Positions 6,287-16,353 of a stretch of DNA of 64,000 bases are shown here, piece by piece. The translations under genes and the position numbers were made by a program. The notes beneath the pieces are model-generated. The model was not told where the DNA came from, made no database searches, and saw only the letters and a program-made list of their open reading frames with translations. Every line of letters begins with the position of its first letter. The stretch's first letter is position 1. The stretch lies in contig CAMCPL010000010.1 of the NCBI GenBank assembly GCA_945876745.1, forward strand, positions 1 to 64,000, read 5' to 3'. Source of the DNA: an uncultured Clostridia bacterium. GTDB lineage: Bacteria > Bacillota > Clostridia > Oscillospirales > Acutalibacteraceae.

Positions 6287-7342
6287 ATGAATAAGGAATT
6301 TTTTGAAGCAGTAAAAATGCTTACAGCAGAAAAGGGCATTCCCGAAGAGTATTTGTACGACAAAATTGCAACCGCTATTATCGTTGCCGCAAAGCACGAT
6401 TATAACGGCAAGGATATCGTTCATTGTGACATTGACCCTGAAAAAATGAATATTAAGGTATATGTTACCAAAAATGTAGTTGAGGAGATTGAAGATCCCG
6501 ATACCGACCTTACTTTAGAGCAGGCACAGCTTATCCGCAAGAGTGCAAAGGTCGGTAAGACAATCAATATTCCGCTTAAAACAAAGGACTTCGGCAGAAT
6601 CGTTGCTCAAACTGCAAAGCACGTTATTCGTCAGGGTATTCGTGAAGCAGAAAGAGGAAAGATGCTTGAAGAGTTCCAGAGTAAAAATCAGGAGCTTATT
6701 ACTGCAAAGGTTAATAAGGTTGACCCCGTAACAGGAAACGTAATCCTTGAAATCGGAAAGAGCGAGGCAGTTTTGCCAAAGGCAGAGCAGGTTCCGGGCG
6801 AAGTATTTGTTGAGGGTCAAATGACAAAAATCTTTGTTGTTGACGTAAAAGACGCAGGCAAGGGTCCAAAGGTTATGATCAGCCGTACACACCCCGGTCT
6901 TGTAAGAAGACTGTTTGAAACAGAGGTGCCTGAAATATTCGACGGCACTATCGAGATTATGAGCGTTTCCCGTGAGGCAGGCTCGCGTACAAAGATTGCG
7001 GTTATGTCGAAGGACGAAAACGTTGATCCGGTAGGCTCGTGCATAGGTCCGAGAGGACAGAGAGTATCGAATATTGTTGAGGCTCTCGGCGGTGAGAAAA
7101 TCGATATTGTTAAGTACAGCACAAATCCTGAGGAATTTGTTTCCGCCGCGCTTGCACCGAGTGATGTAATTTCGGTTGAAATTCTTGACGAGGGTGCAAA
7201 GTCATGCAGAGCTACAGTTCCGGATGACCAGCTTTCGCTTGCAATCGGCAACAAGGGACAGAATGTTCGTCTTGCCGCAAAGCTGACATCTTGGAAAATC
7301 GACATCAGACCGGAATCGGGCTTCTACGGTGTTGACGAGTAA
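6287..7342 (+). CDS. nusA: transcription termination/antitermination factor NusA
   Basis: MNKEFFEAVKMLTAEKGI; S1/KH features; GSCIGPRGQRVSNIVEALGGEKIDIVKYS. Confidence 0.96.
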   Translation: MNKEFFEAVKMLTAEKGIPEEYLYDKIATAIIVAAKHDYNGKDIVHCDIDPEKMNIKVYVTKNVVEEIEDPDTDLTLEQAQLIRKSAKVGKTINIPLKTKDFGRIVAQTAKHVIRQGIREAERGKMLEEFQSKNQELITAKVNKVDPVTGNVILEIGKSEAVLPKAEQVPGEVFVEGQMTKIFVVDVKDAGKGPKVMISRTHPGLVRRLFETEVPEIFDGTIEIMSVSREAGSRTKIAVMSKDENVDPVGSCIGPRGQRVSNIVEALGGEKIDIVKYSTNPEEFVSAALAPSDVISVEILDEGAKSCRATVPDDQLSLAIGNKGQNVRLAAKLTSWKIDIRPESGFYGVDE

Positions 7343-7363
7343 AATATACGGCAGGTGATATAT

Positions 7364-7630
7364 ATGAAAACAAAAAAGGTGCCTATGAGAATGTGTACAG
7401 GCTGCGGAGAAATGTTCGATAAGCGTACACTTGTCAGAGTAGTAAAAAGTCCCGACGGCGACGTCAGTCTTGACTTAACCGGAAAAAAATCGGGCAGAGG
7501 CGCTTATGTTTGTAAAAATTCCGATTGCCTGAAAAAAGCAAGAAAAAAACGTGCCTTCGAGCGTGCCTTCGGTATGCAAATTGAGGACAGCGTTTACGAT
7601 AAAATGGAAGAAGAAATAGCAAATGCCTAA
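7364..7630 (+). CDS. ylxR: YlxR family RNA-binding protein
   Basis: VPMRMCTGCGEMFDKRTLVRVV...GRGAYVCKNSDCLKKARKKRAFERAF. Confidence 0.93.
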   Translation: MKTKKVPMRMCTGCGEMFDKRTLVRVVKSPDGDVSLDLTGKKSGRGAYVCKNSDCLKKARKKRAFERAFGMQIEDSVYDKMEEEIANA

Positions 7631-7958
7631 AAAATATATTTCTATGCTGGGTATGGCAAGAAGGGCAGGCAGACTTTCAATGGGACACGACACAGCGCTC
7701 GGCTCATTGAGAGAGCATAAGGCACAGCTTATCATATTTGCCCGTGACATATCCCCAAGGCTGATAGAAGAATTTACCGTTGCGAGAGATAAATATTACA
7801 ATGAACTTGAGATGCTTCAGATCGACGAAAGCATAGACGAGCTTCACAGAGCCCTCGGCTATAAGGCAGGGGTTATCTCCGTTAACGACAGTAATTTTTC
7901 TGTCAGACTTATTGAACTGATTAAACAGGAGGAAAACGAGTATGGTAGTAAAGATTAA
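7623..7958 (+). CDS. L7Ae/L30e/S12e/Gadd45 family ribosomal protein
   Basis: MLGMARRAGRLSMGHD...AQLIIFARDISP; position between ylxR and infB. Confidence 0.88.
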   Translation: MPKKYISMLGMARRAGRLSMGHDTALGSLREHKAQLIIFARDISPRLIEEFTVARDKYYNELEMLQIDESIDELHRALGYKAGVISVNDSNFSVRLIELIKQEENEYGSKD

Positions 7959-10338
7959 GATTTCCGACATCGCAAAGGATTTCGGAAAGCAGAGTAAAGA
8001 AATCATCGAAATATTGGACACATACTGCGACGGTCCTGCAAGAAAAGCCGCTACAGCACTTACGGAGCAGGAGCTTAACGTTTTGTTCGACAAGCTCACA
8101 CAGGCTCACAGCGTAAAGGATTTCAATTCATATTTTGCTCAAAAGAAGGTGCAGCAGACCGAGAAAAAGCCTGCAAAGACCGCAGAGCAAAAGCCAAAGA
8201 AAACGGCAAAAGGCGATGCAAAGGCAGACGACGCAAAGAGCAAGAAGCATCAAAGTCAGGCGGCAATTTTGCAAATGGCAGAGCAGGCTGCAAAGAGAGC
8301 CGAGGAAAAGGCAAAGAAGCGTGCCGAGCAGGCTCCGCAGGCAAGAACAAAGGGCGAAAAGCGTCACGTTGATACAAGAGTAAATATCGTTGATTTGGAG
8401 AAATATAACCAAAAGTACGAGGATATTTCTCCTGCAAACAGCGTAGGCGATTACCAGAAAAAGCAAAAGCTCAATCAAAAGTCAAAGCAGTACAGAAAGA
8501 AGAAGCCACAGGGTATGCACTCTCGCTCAAAGAAAGAGACAGAGCAGCAGCGTCTTGCTCGTATTGCAGAACAAAGAAAGAATCAAAAAATTAAAATCAC
8601 AGTCGGCGACGAAATTACAGTCGGCGAGCTTGCATCTCTTTTGCGTTTGGCGGCAAACGAGGTTATTAAGGAGCTTATGAAGCTCGGTATGATGGTAACG
8701 GTTAACGAGGTTATCGACTTTGATACCGCCGAAATCGTTGCAACAGAGCTTGGCGCAAAGGTTGAAAAAGAGGTTGTTGTTACAATCGAGGAGCAGATTA
8801 TCGAGGCAGAGGACGAGAACGATGAAAACGCAGTAACACGTCCGCCTGTTGTCTGCGTAATGGGTCACGTTGACCACGGTAAGACCTCAATCCTTGACGC
8901 AATACGTAACACCTCTGTTACATCGACAGAGGCAGGCGGTATTACTCAGGCTATCGGCGCATATCAGGTTGTAACTCCCGACAAGCAGACTATAACATTC
9001 CTTGATACACCGGGTCACGCCGCATTTACCGCAATGCGTGCAAGAGGTGCAATGAGCACGGATATCGCAGTTTTGGTTGTTGCCGCTGACGACGGTATTA
9101 TGCCGCAGACTATCGAGGCTATCAATCACGCAAAGGCTGCGGGCGTTGAAATTATTGTTGCAATAAACAAAATGGATAAAGAGGGTGCAAACCCCGACAG
9201 AATTATGCAGCAGCTCACCGAGCACGAGCTTGTTCCCGAAGAATGGGGCGGTGATGTTATATGCGTGCCTGTTTCCGCAAAGACTAAAATGGGTATCGAC
9301 AAGCTGCTTGAAACAATAAATCTTGTTGCCGAAATGTGCGAGCTTAAGGCTAATCCCGACAGATCGGCAAAGGGTGTTGTTATTGAGGCAAAGCTTGACA
9401 AGGGCAGAGGTCCTATTGCAACTCTTCTTGTTCAAAACGGAACTCTTAATGCAGGCGACGTTATCGTTGCAGGCACTGCGGTCGGTAAGGTTAGAGCAAT
9501 GACCGACTGTCAGGGCAGAAAGATAAACAATGCAGGTCCGTCTGTTCCTGTCGAAATTATGGGTCTTGACCAAGTGCCGATGAGCGGTGATTTGTTCAAC
9601 GCCGTATCGGACGAAAAACTTGCACGTCAGCTCGTTGAACAGCGTAAGGCAGAGGCAAAAGAGGAGGAATTTAAGGCTTACCAAAAGGTTACTCTTGACA
9701 CTCTGTTTGATACTCTTCAGGACGGCGAAATGAAGGAGCTTAACATTATCGTAAAGGCGGATGTTCAAGGCTCGGTTGAAGCAGTTAAGCAGTCGCTTAT
9801 CAAGATTGAAAACGACGAGGTTAGAGTTAAGATTATTCACGGCGGCGTAGGTACCGTAAACGAGAGCGACGTTATGCTCGCAAACGCTTCTAATGCGATT
9901 ATCGTAGCCTTTGCGGTAGGCGTTGACCCTGTCGCACAGGAAAGCGCAAATCGTGACGGTATCGAAATTAAGACTTATCGTATTATTTATGACGCTATTG
10001 AGGATATCGAAAACGCAATGCGCGGAATGAGAGCGCCGAAGTACCGTGATGTTGAAACAGGAAGCGCCGAGGTCAGAGAGGTTTACAAAATTTCTTCTGC
10101 CGGAACTATCGCAGGCTGTGTTGTTACATCCGGTAACATCAAGAGAAACGGTAGAGTTCGCGTTATCAGAAACGGCAAGCAGATTGCCGATGTCGAGCTT
10201 GCAAACCTCAAGAGATTTAAGGACGAGGTTAAGGAGGTATCGTCGGGTTATGAGTGCGGTATCAGCCTTAACGGCTTTGACGATATCCAGACAGGCGATA
10301 TTTTCGAGGCTTATATCGTTGAGGAATACAGAGACTAA
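7942..10338 (+). CDS. infB: translation initiation factor IF-2
   Basis: VCVMGHVDHGKTSILDAIR, DTPGHAAFTAMRARGA, NKMDK GTPase motifs. Confidence 0.97.
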   Translation: MVVKIKISDIAKDFGKQSKEIIEILDTYCDGPARKAATALTEQELNVLFDKLTQAHSVKDFNSYFAQKKVQQTEKKPAKTAEQKPKKTAKGDAKADDAKSKKHQSQAAILQMAEQAAKRAEEKAKKRAEQAPQARTKGEKRHVDTRVNIVDLEKYNQKYEDISPANSVGDYQKKQKLNQKSKQYRKKKPQGMHSRSKKETEQQRLARIAEQRKNQKIKITVGDEITVGELASLLRLAANEVIKELMKLGMMVTVNEVIDFDTAEIVATELGAKVEKEVVVTIEEQIIEAEDENDENAVTRPPVVCVMGHVDHGKTSILDAIRNTSVTSTEAGGITQAIGAYQVVTPDKQTITFLDTPGHAAFTAMRARGAMSTDIAVLVVAADDGIMPQTIEAINHAKAAGVEIIVAINKMDKEGANPDRIMQQLTEHELVPEEWGGDVICVPVSAKTKMGIDKLLETINLVAEMCELKANPDRSAKGVVIEAKLDKGRGPIATLLVQNGTLNAGDVIVAGTAVGKVRAMTDCQGRKINNAGPSVPVEIMGLDQVPMSGDLFNAVSDEKLARQLVEQRKAEAKEEEFKAYQKVTLDTLFDTLQDGEMKELNIIVKADVQGSVEAVKQSLIKIENDEVRVKIIHGGVGTVNESDVMLANASNAIIVAFAVGVDPVAQESANRDGIEIKTYRIIYDAIEDIENAMRGMRAPKYRDVETGSAEVREVYKISSAGTIAGCVVTSGNIKRNGRVRVIRNGKQIADVELANLKRFKDEVKEVSSGYECGISLNGFDDIQTGDIFEAYIVEEYRD

Positions 10339-10361
10339 TCCAAAATATCGGAGAATAAAAT

Positions 10362-10718
10362 ATGGCAGGCTATAAAATTGACAGAATCAGCGAGGATATA
10401 AAAAGAGAGCTTATTTCTATTATGAGGGACGTTAAGGACCCAAGAGTAAGCGGAAAACTTTTAAGCGTAGTTAAAGTAGATGTCAGCAATGATTTGAGCT
10501 ATGCTAAGGTTTATGTAAGCTCCTTGCAGGGAGTTGAAAGTGCGCTCGAGGCGGTTAAGGGCTTGAAGTCGGCAGCCGGATTTATCAGGGGCAGACTTGG
10601 CTCAGCCTTGCATTTGAGAAAAACTCCGGAGCTGAAATTTGTCGCTGATGATTCTATCGAAAAGGGTATGGAGCTTTTTGATAAGCTAAAGGGTATAGAA
10701 ACAGGAAATGAAGATTAA
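10362..10718 (+). CDS. rbfA: 30S ribosome-binding factor RbfA
   Basis: Size, order and RISEDIKRELISIMRDVKDPRVSGKLLSVVKVDVSNDLSYAKVYVS. Confidence 0.95.
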   Translation: MAGYKIDRISEDIKRELISIMRDVKDPRVSGKLLSVVKVDVSNDLSYAKVYVSSLQGVESALEAVKGLKSAAGFIRGRLGSALHLRKTPELKFVADDSIEKGMELFDKLKGIETGNED

Positions 10719-11655
10719 TATACAAGAATGTGCAAATTTGCTCAAATCGTGGGATAATATCTTAATTCTTTGTCACGCTCATCCGGACGGAGATACTCTC
10801 GGAAGCGGCTTTGCTCTGCTTCGTGCACTGCTCAAAATGGGCAAGACGGCAAGGGTAATATGTGACGACGAAATACCGCACAAGTATTCGTATTTGTTTG
10901 ATGATATCGAAATGCAGGAATTCAGCGAGGATTATGTTATTGCGGTTGATGTTGCAACGGTAAATCTTCTCGGCTCGTTGCAGGAAAGGTACGGCGACAG
11001 GGTTAATCTTTGTATTGACCACCACGCAACTAATACAAATTATGCCGAAAATCTTTTGCTAAATGAAGACGCGGCGGCAAATTGCGAAATCGTATACGAG
11101 GTTATCAATGCCCTCGGAGTTGAAATTGACAGCAAAACGGCGGCGTGTCTTTATACGGGACTTACGACCGATACAGGCTGCTTTAGGTATTCGTCCACTA
11201 CATCGAATACCTACCGCTGTGCCGCCGAGCTGATTGATTTAGGCGCTGACAACGGTCGTATTAATCGTCTTATGTTTGAAACGAAGACGAAGAAGTTTGC
11301 GGCTCTTGAAAGGCTTGCAACTCAAAGTATGCAGTTTTTCCTAAACGAGCGTGTGTGCGTTATTACAATCACAAACGAGATGTACGAGCAAACAGGAACC
11401 GACGAGCAGGATACAGAGGCTTTGCCGCCTCTTACACGTCAAATTGAGGGCGTAGAAATCGGTCTTACAATTCGTGAGAAAAAGGACAAAACCTGCAAGT
11501 GCTCAATCAGAACGTTTGAAAGTGTAAACGCCGCAGATTTAGCGAGTGCCTTCGGTGGCGGCGGACATAAGCAGGCGGCGGCTTGCCGATTTGACTGCGA
11601 TGTTGAAACGGCAAAGAAAATGCTTGTGGAAAAATCCAAGGAATTATTGAAATAA
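10708..11655 (+). CDS. nrnA: DHH family phosphoesterase, NrnA-like bifunctional oligoribonuclease/PAP phosphatase
   Basis: HAHPDGDTLGS, DHHATN, GGGGHKQAAAC. Confidence 0.9.
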   Translation: MKINIQECANLLKSWDNILILCHAHPDGDTLGSGFALLRALLKMGKTARVICDDEIPHKYSYLFDDIEMQEFSEDYVIAVDVATVNLLGSLQERYGDRVNLCIDHHATNTNYAENLLLNEDAAANCEIVYEVINALGVEIDSKTAACLYTGLTTDTGCFRYSSTTSNTYRCAAELIDLGADNGRINRLMFETKTKKFAALERLATQSMQFFLNERVCVITITNEMYEQTGTDEQDTEALPPLTRQIEGVEIGLTIREKKDKTCKCSIRTFESVNAADLASAFGGGGHKQAAACRFDCDVETAKKMLVEKSKELLK

Positions 11656-12554
11656 TGACCGGAATTATTTGTGTTAATAAAGACAGGGATATTACCTCGT
11701 TCGGCGTTGTAGCAAAGGTCAGGGGAATATGCAAAGAAAAAAAGGTCGGTCACACAGGAACGCTTGACCCTATGGCGACGGGTGTTTTGCCGATAATGCT
11801 CGGCGGTGCGACAAGATTTTTGAACTATCTTCCCGACAGCGACAAGGGCTACCGCGCTTCGTTTGTGCTCGGTAAAACAACCGACACTCTCGATATAACG
11901 GGCGAGATAACAGGTGAATTTGATGTTAGCGTCGGCGCTTGCGAGGTCAAAAAGGCGCTTGAAAATTTCAAGGGCAAAATAAGTCAGATTCCGCCGATGT
12001 TCAGCGCAAAGAGCGTTGACGGCGTGCGGCTTTACGAGCTTGCGAGAAAGGGCGAAACGGTCGAAAGACAGGCGTGCGAGGTTGAAATTAAGTCGCTTGA
12101 GCTTGTTGATTTTGATGAAAATTCAAACTTGTATACGATTGATGTTCTGTGCAGTAAGGGAACATATATTCGCTCGCTTATTGACGATATAGGCAGGCTT
12201 TTGGGCTGCGGCGCAGTTATGACTTCACTTGTCAGAACGAGGGCTATGGGCTTTTCGCTTGATGACTGCGTAAGTCTTGAACAGCTGCAAGGCATAAAGG
12301 ACGGCGGCGAGGGCTTTGACGGTGTTTTGCACAGCGTTGACAGTCTTTTTGCAGATTATAAAAAGGTTTTTGTAACTCCGGCGCAGGCAACGAGGTTTTT
12401 CAACGGCGGTGCACTTGATATTGCAAGGGTGAAATGCTGTTTGGAGCCTGACGAAATATGCACGGTTTACGGCGGCGACCGAGGCTTTTTGGGCTTGGGT
12501 CAGCGAAAAAAAGATGAATTGAGAGTGCTTCGCATTTTGGCACTCAATAAATAA
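11655..12554 (+). CDS. truB: tRNA pseudouridine(55) synthase TruB
   Basis: KVGHTGTLDPMATGVLP, CSKGTYIRSLIDDIG. Confidence 0.96.
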   Translation: MTGIICVNKDRDITSFGVVAKVRGICKEKKVGHTGTLDPMATGVLPIMLGGATRFLNYLPDSDKGYRASFVLGKTTDTLDITGEITGEFDVSVGACEVKKALENFKGKISQIPPMFSAKSVDGVRLYELARKGETVERQACEVEIKSLELVDFDENSNLYTIDVLCSKGTYIRSLIDDIGRLLGCGAVMTSLVRTRAMGFSLDDCVSLEQLQGIKDGGEGFDGVLHSVDSLFADYKKVFVTPAQATRFFNGGALDIARVKCCLEPDEICTVYGGDRGFLGLGQRKKDELRVLRILALNK

Positions 12555-12575
12555 ACGGACAGTTAGTGAATTATT

Positions 12576-13379
12576 ATGTATAAAGACAGAATTGCGGTTG
12601 CCTTGGGCGATTTTGACGGAATGCACAGGGCGCACCAAACTGTTGTAACAGGCGCAAGCAACGTTATTGTTTACTGCGTGAACAACAGGTTTTCACTTTT
12701 ACAAAAAAGTATTTTTCAGCAGCGTTATCCTAACGCCGTTTTTGCGGATTTTGATGAAATAAAGCATATGCAGGGCGAGGATTTTATCGAAAAAATCCTG
12801 ATAGAGAAATTCAATGCAGGCGTTGTGCTTTGCGGCTTCAATTTTCGTTTCGGCAAAATGGCGTCGTGGAGTGCGGCTGACTTGAGAGAGTATCTCGAAA
12901 AAAAGGATATTTGGGTAAGAATACTGGAGCATCTTGATTTTGAGGGCGAGCCGATTTCTTCAACAAGAATAAGAAAGGCGCTTCAAGACGGAGATGTTGA
13001 AAACGCAAATAATATGCTCGGATATAACTTCACCTTTGAGAGCGAGGTTATAAAGGGCGACAAAAGAGGCAGAACAATAGGCTTTCCGACTATAAATCAG
13101 CATTTGCCCGACGGACTTATTGTGCCTAAATACGGCGTTTACGAAAGCAGAACCTTCGTTGACGGCAGGGAATACAAGTCGTTTACAAATATCGGTATTC
13201 GCCCGAGCTGGCAGGTAGAAAAGCCACTTTGCGAAACGCATATTTTCGACTTTGACGGAGATTTGTATTCCCGAAATATCAGAATAGAGCTTGTAAAATA
13301 CAAAAGAGAAGAAAAGCTATTCAACAGTGTAGAGGAATTGAGGACTCAGCTTAATTATGATAAAAGCAGTATTGTTTGA
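12576..13379 (+). CDS. ribF: bifunctional riboflavin kinase/FAD synthetase
   Basis: ALGDFDGMHRAHQ, ISSTRIRKAL, GRTIGFPTIN...YGVY. Confidence 0.88.
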   Translation: MYKDRIAVALGDFDGMHRAHQTVVTGASNVIVYCVNNRFSLLQKSIFQQRYPNAVFADFDEIKHMQGEDFIEKILIEKFNAGVVLCGFNFRFGKMASWSAADLREYLEKKDIWVRILEHLDFEGEPISSTRIRKALQDGDVENANNMLGYNFTFESEVIKGDKRGRTIGFPTINQHLPDGLIVPKYGVYESRTFVDGREYKSFTNIGIRPSWQVEKPLCETHIFDFDGDLYSRNIRIELVKYKREEKLFNSVEELRTQLNYDKSSIV

Positions 13380-14019
13380 TTTTGACGAAACCTTGCAGGA
13401 CAGAACGCTCGCCTTTGAGGGATATATGGACGCAATGCTGAAAAGGTATTTCCCTGATATAGACGAAAAAACTGCCGAGCAATACAAGGACGATATGGTA
13501 AAAACAGGCAACGGCGGTTATGTTGTAAGAGTTGATTGGTATCAGGCGTTGCTTGAAAAATGGGGCTGTGCCGATAGACTTTCGGCAAAGGAGCTTGCAG
13601 AGCATTACGACACAACCTTCGGCGACCATAACGTGATTTTTGAGCATACCGTTCCGCTATTGAAGGAGCTTAAAAAAAGAGGGCTTCTTGTCGGCGTAAT
13701 CACCAACGGACCGTCATATCTCCAAAATCATAAAATGGACGAAAGCGGCTTAAGAGAGTATTGCGATATCGTTGTAGTAAGCGGTGACCTCGGTGTACAT
13801 AAGCCGGACAAAAGGATATTTGAGCTTACGGCAGAGCGATTAGGTCTTAAATGTGAGGAATGTGTTTACGTCGGCGACCACCCGATAAATGATATACAGG
13901 GTGCGCTTTCGTCGGGTATGAGTGCAATTCGTATGAATTGGGGCTGGTTTAAGGATAAGGATTTAAGAAGCGACGTTCCTGTTATCGACGACATTATAGA
14001 TGTATTAAAATATATATAA
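13357..14019 (+). CDS. HAD family hydrolase
   Basis: KAVLFDFDETLQDR, VITNG, VYVGDHPINDIQGA. Confidence 0.92.
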   Translation: MIKAVLFDFDETLQDRTLAFEGYMDAMLKRYFPDIDEKTAEQYKDDMVKTGNGGYVVRVDWYQALLEKWGCADRLSAKELAEHYDTTFGDHNVIFEHTVPLLKELKKRGLLVGVITNGPSYLQNHKMDESGLREYCDIVVVSGDLGVHKPDKRIFELTAERLGLKCEECVYVGDHPINDIQGALSSGMSAIRMNWGWFKDKDLRSDVPVIDDIIDVLKYI

Positions 14020-14032
14020 TATAGGAGGACTT

Positions 14033-14899
14033 ATGGACAGATTTGCGAAAATACATCCTGCATTTCATTTTGTGTTTTTTATCAGCGTGTTTGTATTGAG
14101 CGTTACTGTCGTTAATCCCGTTTTCTGCGCTGTGTCGCTTGTCGGCGCAGTTTTATACATCGGTATATCGAGAGGTAGGGAGGTACTCTCCTGCCTGAAA
14201 TTTGTGCTGGCAATTATTGTAGTTGTCGGCATTTTTAATATGCTTTTTTCGGGCTACGGCGTAACCGAATTATTCAAAATCGCTCACAAGAGATTTACGC
14301 TTGAGGCTCTTGCTTATGGCATTAATCAGGGCGTTATGCTCGGCGCTACGGTGCTTTGGTTCGACGCTTTTTCTCATACCGTTGATAGCGAAAGGGTTGT
14401 ATATTTGCTGTCCTTTGCACCTAAAACGGCGTTGATTTTTTCAATGGTTTTGGGATTTATCCCGCGCTTTAAGACAAAGGCGCGCGATATTCGCGAGGCT
14501 CGTCTCGGTCTTAACGGCGGTGCGGCTGAAATGAATATTGTTCAAAAACTGAAAAGCGGTATTCACGATTTCGGCGCACTCGTTACATACAGTATGGAAA
14601 GCAGTATCGTTACATCAAATTCGATGCGCTCAAGGGGATATAATCCGTCGGCTGTAAGGGCGAGTAGGTATAAGCTCAAGAGTCGTGATATTGTGCTGAT
14701 TGCAGTTTGTTTTTTGATTTCGGCGTATGTTCTGTATTCAAAAGCAAGCCGAAAAAACCTGTTTATTTTTGAGCCTGAAATCGGTTTTTTGAGCCTTGAT
14801 TATTTTGCGATAGCTTTCTTTGCATTGCTTTGCGCATTACCGTCGGTAATAGATTTAACGGAGGTGGTAAAATGGAAAATATCCGCTTTGAAAATGTGA
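14033..14899 (+). CDS. energy-coupling factor transporter transmembrane protein EcfT
   Basis: Hydrophobic; IPRFKTKARDIREARLGL and SIVTSNSMRSRGY coupling motifs. Confidence 0.88.
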   Translation: MDRFAKIHPAFHFVFFISVFVLSVTVVNPVFCAVSLVGAVLYIGISRGREVLSCLKFVLAIIVVVGIFNMLFSGYGVTELFKIAHKRFTLEALAYGINQGVMLGATVLWFDAFSHTVDSERVVYLLSFAPKTALIFSMVLGFIPRFKTKARDIREARLGLNGGAAEMNIVQKLKSGIHDFGALVTYSMESSIVTSNSMRSRGYNPSAVRASRYKLKSRDIVLIAVCFLISAYVLYSKASRKNLFIFEPEIGFLSLDYFAIAFFALLCALPSVIDLTEVVKWKISALKM

Positions 14900-16353
14900 G
14901 CTTTTCATATGCAGTAAATGATAAGACGGTGTTGAAAAATGTGTCGTTTGATGTTCGTCAGGGTGAATTTTGCCTCGTTATCGGAAAATCGGGAGCAGGC
15001 AAGAGCACTCTTTTGAAGCTCATCAAAAAGGAAATTGCACCTGCCGGAAAATTAATCGGTGAAATCGTTACCGCCGATAACGTCGGCTATGTCGCTCAAA
15101 ATGTTCAGGAAAGCATAGTGACCGACAGAGTTCGCTCGGAGCTGTCCTTCGGGCTTACAAATATGGGCGTAGACGCGAATACTGTTGAGCTTTCCGTTGC
15201 GGAAGCGGCAAGCTATTTCAATTTGTCAAATAAACTTGACAATGATATTTGCTCCCTCTCCGGCGGTGAGAAGCAAATACTTAATTTGGCAAGCGTTATG
15301 ATAATGAAGCCGAGTGTTCTTGTGCTTGATGAGCCGACCTGTCAGCTTGACCCTGTGTGGGCACAGCGTTTTTTGACGGTGATAAAAAGGCTTCACCGTG
15401 ATTTCGGCACAACGGTAATAATCAGCGAGCATCTGCTCGAAGAGCTTTATGAGTATGTCGACAGCGTAATGCTTGTCGAAGACGGCGAGATAAAGGCAAA
15501 GCTTCCGAGCGATGAAATGACGAAATTTCTAAAAGAAACCGATAATCCTCTTTTGAAGTCGTTGCCGTTGAGGTTAAGACTGTTTGACGGTACGAAATCA
15601 CTTTTTGAGTGCCGTAGTATTATTAAATCGAAGAGCCTGCCGAGCATTTGCGACGACGACAAAAGGGACGAAAAGGCAATGACGGTAAAAAATCTTTGCT
15701 TTGCCTACAAAAAGAATAATTATGTTCTGTCGGAGCTGTCACTGAATATTTATAAGGGCAAAATAAATGCGGTATTAGGTCCCAACTCCTGCGGAAAATC
15801 AACGCTCTTTAAGGTGTGCGCAGGCGTTCTCAGGGCACACCGAGGCAAGGTAAAATCAACGGGAAAAATTTCTATGCTGTGTCAAAATCCGTATGACCTT
15901 TTCACAACGGATTTGTGCGAAGACGAAGCGCAGTTCGGCGAAATAACTCGATTTTTGGAGATAGACGATATAAAAAATCAACACCCCTACGATATTTCGG
16001 GAGGTCAGGCACAACGCCTTGCACTTGCAAAGGTGCTTCAAACGGGGGCGGATATAATTCTGCTTGACGAGCCTACTAAGGCGCTTGACAGCGAGTTCAA
16101 GTTGAAACTTGCGCAAAAGCTCAAAGAATTGTGCGAGCAGGGTAAAACGGTTGTTTTCACTACCCACGATATAGATTTTGCAGGCGAATATGCAGATTAT
16201 ATTTCGTTTATGTCGGGCGGCGAGATTGTTACAACTCAAAAAAAGCATACCTTCTTTTCCTCGCTTTCATATTATACTACCGCCGCTTCAAGGCTTTGCC
16301 GGGGCGCAGCGCAGGGCTATGTCTGCGAGCAGGATTTGGAGGAGGTGCTATGA
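14872..16353 (+). CDS. ECF transporter ATPase with two fused ABC domains
   Basis: Two Walker A motifs (GKSGAGKST, GPNSCGKST) and two signature motifs (LSGGEKQ, ISGGQAQR); start 14872 with GGAGGTGG. Confidence 0.92.
   Translation: MENIRFENVSFSYAVNDKTVLKNVSFDVRQGEFCLVIGKSGAGKSTLLKLIKKEIAPAGKLIGEIVTADNVGYVAQNVQESIVTDRVRSELSFGLTNMGVDANTVELSVAEAASYFNLSNKLDNDICSLSGGEKQILNLASVMIMKPSVLVLDEPTCQLDPVWAQRFLTVIKRLHRDFGTTVIISEHLLEELYEYVDSVMLVEDGEIKAKLPSDEMTKFLKETDNPLLKSLPLRLRLFDGTKSLFECRSIIKSKSLPSICDDDKRDEKAMTVKNLCFAYKKNNYVLSELSLNIYKGKINAVLGPNSCGKSTLFKVCAGVLRAHRGKVKSTGKISMLCQNPYDLFTTDLCEDEAQFGEITRFLEIDDIKNQHPYDISGGQAQRLALAKVLQTGADIILLDEPTKALDSEFKLKLAQKLKELCEQGKTVVFTTHDIDFAGEYADYISFMSGGEIVTTQKKHTFFSSLSYYTTAASRLCRGAAQGYVCEQDLEEVL

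Noticed and set aside
8887-9840. 317-aa antisense ORF opposite infB (also 401 aa at 33596..34801 and others)
   Set aside because: Low-complexity Cys/Asn-rich or shadow translations of strongly supported genes on the other strand; no recognisable domains or RBS.
12576-12680. RibF with GDFDGMHRAHQ instead of the common GxFDGxHxGH as a novel enzyme
   Set aside because: A single Gly to Ala change in an otherwise normal motif, and the riboflavin kinase domain looks intact; not enough to claim a new activity.
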